This document shows, one piece after another, positions 5,927 to 7,506 of a DNA stretch of 7,506 nt (positions within the stretch are counted from its first letter, which is position 1; each line of letters begins with the position of its first letter). The position numbers and the translations under genes are program-made. The notes below the pieces were generated by a model that saw only the letters and a program-made list of their open reading frames with translations, searched no databases and was not told the DNA's origin. Origin of the DNA: Syntrophorhabdaceae bacterium PtaU1.Bin034 (lineage in GTDB: Bacteria > Desulfobacterota_G > Syntrophorhabdia > Syntrophorhabdales > WCHB1-27); NCBI GenBank assembly GCA_002067405.1, contig MVRP01000196.1:1-7506 (forward strand), written 5' to 3'.

Positions 5927-5944
5927 ATCATCGTTGCTCGCTCT
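5927..5944 (+). repeat. Partial copy of the second repeat family (AATCATCG block)
   Basis: AATCATCGTTGCTCGCTC, identical over 18 nt to the start of the minus-strand copy at 5242-5225, and at a similar distance downstream of a TTGACA-17-TAxCAT promoter. Similarity then fades. Confidence 0.55.
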
Positions 5945-6043
5945 GATCTGGCAGAAGCTGAACAGCATCTATTGATCCTCATAATCGACCGGCAGCAAAG
6001 GAGCGCTTTATTTCAGGACATTCCCCTAGTTCGGTGAGGCAAA

Positions 6044-6463
6044 ATGGATACGGAGAATCTAAGAACGCACGGTGGTCGCAAAGGCAAATACTTTCGTTGG
6101 GAACTATCCAATGACGTCCTCATTATCGAGAATGAAAAGGGCAGACGGCACGAATACCATCTTGCCGAGGTTCTTGCCATCTTACTATGGCTAACTAATA
6201 GGTTTGGCAATGGCTGGTTTCCGTTGGCCAATAACGTTGAAAAGCTTTGGCATGAGGAAGAGATTGACGGGTTAGGAACCGCAATTCTGCAACAACAACC
6301 AAGGAACACTCTTCACGCACAAGGTTCATCGTACCTGGGTGTCGTTCTGGAATATGCGGGAATACTAGCCTGGAATGGCAAATCCAGAGGAATAAAGTGG
6401 CGCATCATTCATCCAGTCACAACCCTTGACGAGCTGAGGACGGTCATGAGCAGGAGAGCGTAA
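6044..6463 (+). CDS. Hypothetical protein, 139 aa
   Basis: I do not recognise the family. The product is soluble with no signal peptide or clear membrane span. It is aromatic-rich (KYFRWELSND, LLWLTNRFGNGWFPL, WNGKSRGIKWRII) and ends in a short basic tail, MSRRA. The repeated Trp residues and alternating strands suggest a small alpha/beta domain. The ATG at 6044 is preceded by GTGAGG at a 5-nt gap. The codon usage looks AT-richer than the TOTE and msrB genes, consistent with separate acquisition. It lies between repeat copy B and the RAYT remnants, so it may be part of the accessory cargo, but it has no operon partner. Confidence 0.75.
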   Translation: MDTENLRTHGGRKGKYFRWELSNDVLIIENEKGRRHEYHLAEVLAILLWLTNRFGNGWFPLANNVEKLWHEEEIDGLGTAILQQQPRNTLHAQGSSYLGVVLEYAGILAWNGKSRGIKWRIIHPVTTLDELRTVMSRRA

Positions 6464-6583
6464 AGATCTTGAGGATGCCCTAGGGGTAGAAAAGGGCTAC
6501 CTCGCAATTAAGACATCTCTGGACTTTCCCAAGATTCTTCACGTTAGCATTTCAAGAGTCACCTTCAAGAGTACATAGCGGCT

Positions 6584-6769
6584 CAAGGGGACGTTCGTTA
6601 ACAAGTAAATACCTCAACCCACAGAAGGATCGGGCGCCTCATTTCCGTGAAGAAAAACAATACGAATTGGTAACGGATGTTGCGGTGAGAAGGAGACAGG
6701 ACATCGCGAAGAGGAAGGGATTGAGGCTCGGCTGAGAGAGTTATTTACTTGTTAACGAACGTCCCCTTG
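6584..6769. repeat. 28-bp perfect inverted repeat enclosing a RAYT scrap
   Basis: The arm at 6584-6611 (CAAGGGGACGTTCG then TTAACAAGTAAATA) is the exact reverse complement of 6742-6769, with 130 bp between. Each arm carries the half-palindrome GGGGACGT shared with the other REPs of the window but a different flank (GTTAAC core rather than TTTCTTGG), so it is a second REP subtype. The 186-bp unit resembles a paired REP (BIME-like) or a MITE-like element. Confidence 0.8.
6613..6735 (+). pseudogene. C-terminal remnant of a RAYT transposase
   Basis: An open frame ending in VAVRRRQDIAKRKGLRLG-stop (stop 6733-6735). The last 18 residues align with the tail of the neighbouring fragment (LAIERGRRIAEKKGLELIR), sharing R, IA, K and the GL-L ending. 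The frame upstream (LNPQKDRAPHFREEKQYE) no longer resembles a transposase. As in the longer fragment, the stop is followed almost directly by a REP-type arm. Certainly non-functional. Confidence 0.5.
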
Positions 6770-6793
6770 GCTCACCGAAGAGAGGGCTCACCC

Positions 6794-7150
6794 ATGAAAG
6801 GAGATGAACGCATACTGGGGGACACATCCTTTGTTCTTGACCTGCTGGCACGAGCGGAAGAGAGGATGACCCGGCGCTACGAGATGAGGCAGTCCGGTAT
6901 CGACATGGCGGCAATAGAAGAAAGGGTTTGCCAGCTTTTTGAGATGCACCCGAAGGATCTTTATGTCCGGGGAAGGCGAAAGGAACTTGTCGAGGCCAGG
7001 AGTGTCTTCTGTTTCTTCGCGGTGACGGAACTGGGAACCACTCTGAAGGACCTCGCCGTGCGTTTCTCAATCTCCGGACAGGCTATAGGTCTTGCCATAG
7101 AGAGGGGGAGGCGGATTGCGGAGAAGAAGGGATTGGAGCTTATTAGATGA
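6794..7150 (+). pseudogene. REP-associated tyrosine transposase (RAYT), C-terminal fragment
   Basis: Starting at MKGDERILGDTSFVLDLL, the 118 residues match the C-terminal third of IS200-like/RAYT (Y1_Tnp) transposases. The GDERILG linker is followed by IEERVCQLFEMHPKDLY and the DnaA-C-like helix-turn-helix block (LVEARSVFCFFAVTELGTTL, then DLAVRFSISGQAIGLAIERG and KKGLELIR). The catalytic HUH/tyrosine domain is absent: family-like sequence can be followed upstream only to about 6779 (RREGSP) and then meets the REP arm at 6769. ATG 6794 has only weak AGAGGG support, so translation of a stand-alone DNA-binding domain is possible but unproven. The stop is followed immediately by a REP, the typical RAYT-REP arrangement. 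Confidence 0.75.
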
Positions 7151-7190
7151 GTTTCTTGGTTTCTTGGGGACGTCCCCCTTGGCCCCCAAC
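7151..7190 (+). repeat. REP copy C at the RAYT 3' end
   Basis: Begins directly after the TGA of the RAYT fragment: GTTTCTTGGTTTCTT, then GGGGACGTCCCC (7166-7177), then CTTGGC. It matches the outer end of copy A (901-941, reverse strand) at nearly every position, including the trailing CCCAAC, and that of copy B. This links copies A and B to a RAYT of this type. Confidence 0.75.
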
Positions 7191-7254
7191 AACCATCATT
7201 GCTCGTTCAGGCCGGGTAGAAAAGAGAATGTGAAGTTGTGAAGGGTCCCCAAAG
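7191..7254 (+). repeat. Second repeat family, copy 2 (about 64 bp)
   Basis: About 80% identical to the reverse strand of 5177-5242: AACCATCATTGCTCGTTC at the start, AATGTGAAGTTGTGAAGGG near the end. It directly follows REP copy C. It lies upstream of, not within, the promoter-leader unit of the next gene. Confidence 0.55.
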
Positions 7255-7267
7255 CACAGCAGGTCTG

Positions 7268-7296
7268 TTGACAATGGATCGGCGACTCAGTAGAAT
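7268..7296 (+). promoter_or_regulatory. Promoter of the secreted-protein gene at 7330
   Basis: Perfect TTGACA (7268-7273), a 17-nt spacer, TAGAAT (7291-7296, 5/6). The start point is expected near 7303, leaving a leader of about 27 nt with AAGGGGG before the ATG. Confidence 0.65.
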
Positions 7297-7329
7297 CGTT
7301 GAAGATAGCGGAAAACAAGGGGGCATACG

Positions 7330-7506
7330 ATGCGCAAAAGTATCTTTGTGAGAGGGGTTGTTTGTGCAATAGCCTGTGCAATCATCGGTGCTGCCGGTAT
7401 TGCTTTCGCCGTCACGGCGCAGGCACAGCAGTGCACGTTCACCCCGTCGCCGGCGGTCGTCGAGGCGGGGCATTCAGGCGGTACCTATACTATCAACTTC
7501 ACCGCA
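7330..7506 (+). CDS. N-terminus of a secreted protein, possibly with an Ig-like domain (partial)
   Basis: The open frame runs off the right edge after 59 codons. Residues 1-32 form a clear Sec signal peptide: MRKSIFVRG, a hydrophobic core rich in Ala/Ile/Gly, and TAQA as the likely cleavage site before QQCTF. The mature start (CTFTPSPAVVEAGHSGGTYTINFTA, seen as CTFTPSP...GHSGGTYTINF) resembles the first strands of BACON-type Ig-like domains (C-x-F-x-x-SP...GG-x-G/T-x-x-V). That would suggest an extracellular or surface repeat protein, but too little is visible to be sure. Start chosen for AAGGGGG at 6-nt spacing. Confidence 0.75.
   Translation, partial: MRKSIFVRGVVCAIACAIIGAAGIAFAVTAQAQQCTFTPSPAVVEAGHSGGTYTINFTA

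Noticed and set aside
5876..6037. Open frame ending IIDRQQRSALFQDIPLVR just before the 6044 gene
   Set aside because: It has no ATG or GTG start and no ribosome binding site, and its only in-frame TTG near the top overlaps the -35 box; kept as leader sequence, although a decayed gene is possible.
6476..6494. GCCCT...AGGGC stem after the 6044 gene
   Set aside because: Only a 5-bp stem with no following T-run; not called a terminator.
1..7506. CRISPR array, tRNA or rRNA genes
   Set aside because: No regularly spaced direct repeats and no cloverleaf or rRNA-like sequence were seen; the repeats present are dispersed or inverted pairs.

Overview
The window looks like an accessory region of a Gram-negative bacterial chromosome. 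The style is that of Desulfobacterota (former Deltaproteobacteria, such as Geobacter- or Syntrophus-like genomes), with moderate-to-high GC, GGAGG-type ribosome binding sites and REP palindromes with REP-associated tyrosine transposase (RAYT) remnants. The taxonomic placement is an inference from gene types and repeat style, not from a marker gene.

Left edge (1-870): the 3' tail of an unidentified gene (+), then msrB (-), which encodes a probable lipoprotein methionine-R-sulfoxide reductase of the zinc-free type with its own promoter.

Central cassette (about 905-5857): two roughly 212-bp copies (A, B) of a non-coding repeat, about 90% identical and in inverted orientation, bracket a block transcribed entirely leftwards. 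Reading 5'->3' on the minus strand, the block holds a UPF0175 antitoxin-like gene, a DUF3368 PIN-like toxin gene broken by a one-base frameshift, a large TOTE-type primase-polymerase/SF2 helicase fusion (821 aa), and then a hicA-hicB toxin-antitoxin pair. The first three genes form a tight operon (TAATG overlap, then a 12-nt gap). hicAB has its own near-consensus promoter, a palindromic operator over the -10, and probably a leaderless hicA start. This is a compact defence or conflict island carrying two toxin-antitoxin modules and a predicted nucleic-acid-targeting effector.

Between the cassette operon and copy B (about 5090-5640) there is no convincing gene. The stretch holds promoters, copies of a second repeat family, a hairpin and one 22-codon ORF with an excellent ribosome binding site.

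Right part (5860-7506): a promoter similar to the one driving the cassette, one hypothetical gene (139 aa), then a RAYT graveyard. A 28-bp perfect inverted repeat with a REP-like core encloses a RAYT C-terminal scrap. It abuts a second, longer RAYT C-terminal fragment that ends directly in a GGGGACGTCCCC REP of the same type as those ending copies A and B. The window closes with a near-consensus promoter and the start of a secreted protein. The REP/RAYT remnants offer a plausible source for the repeats bracketing the cassette, but no intact transposase is visible here.
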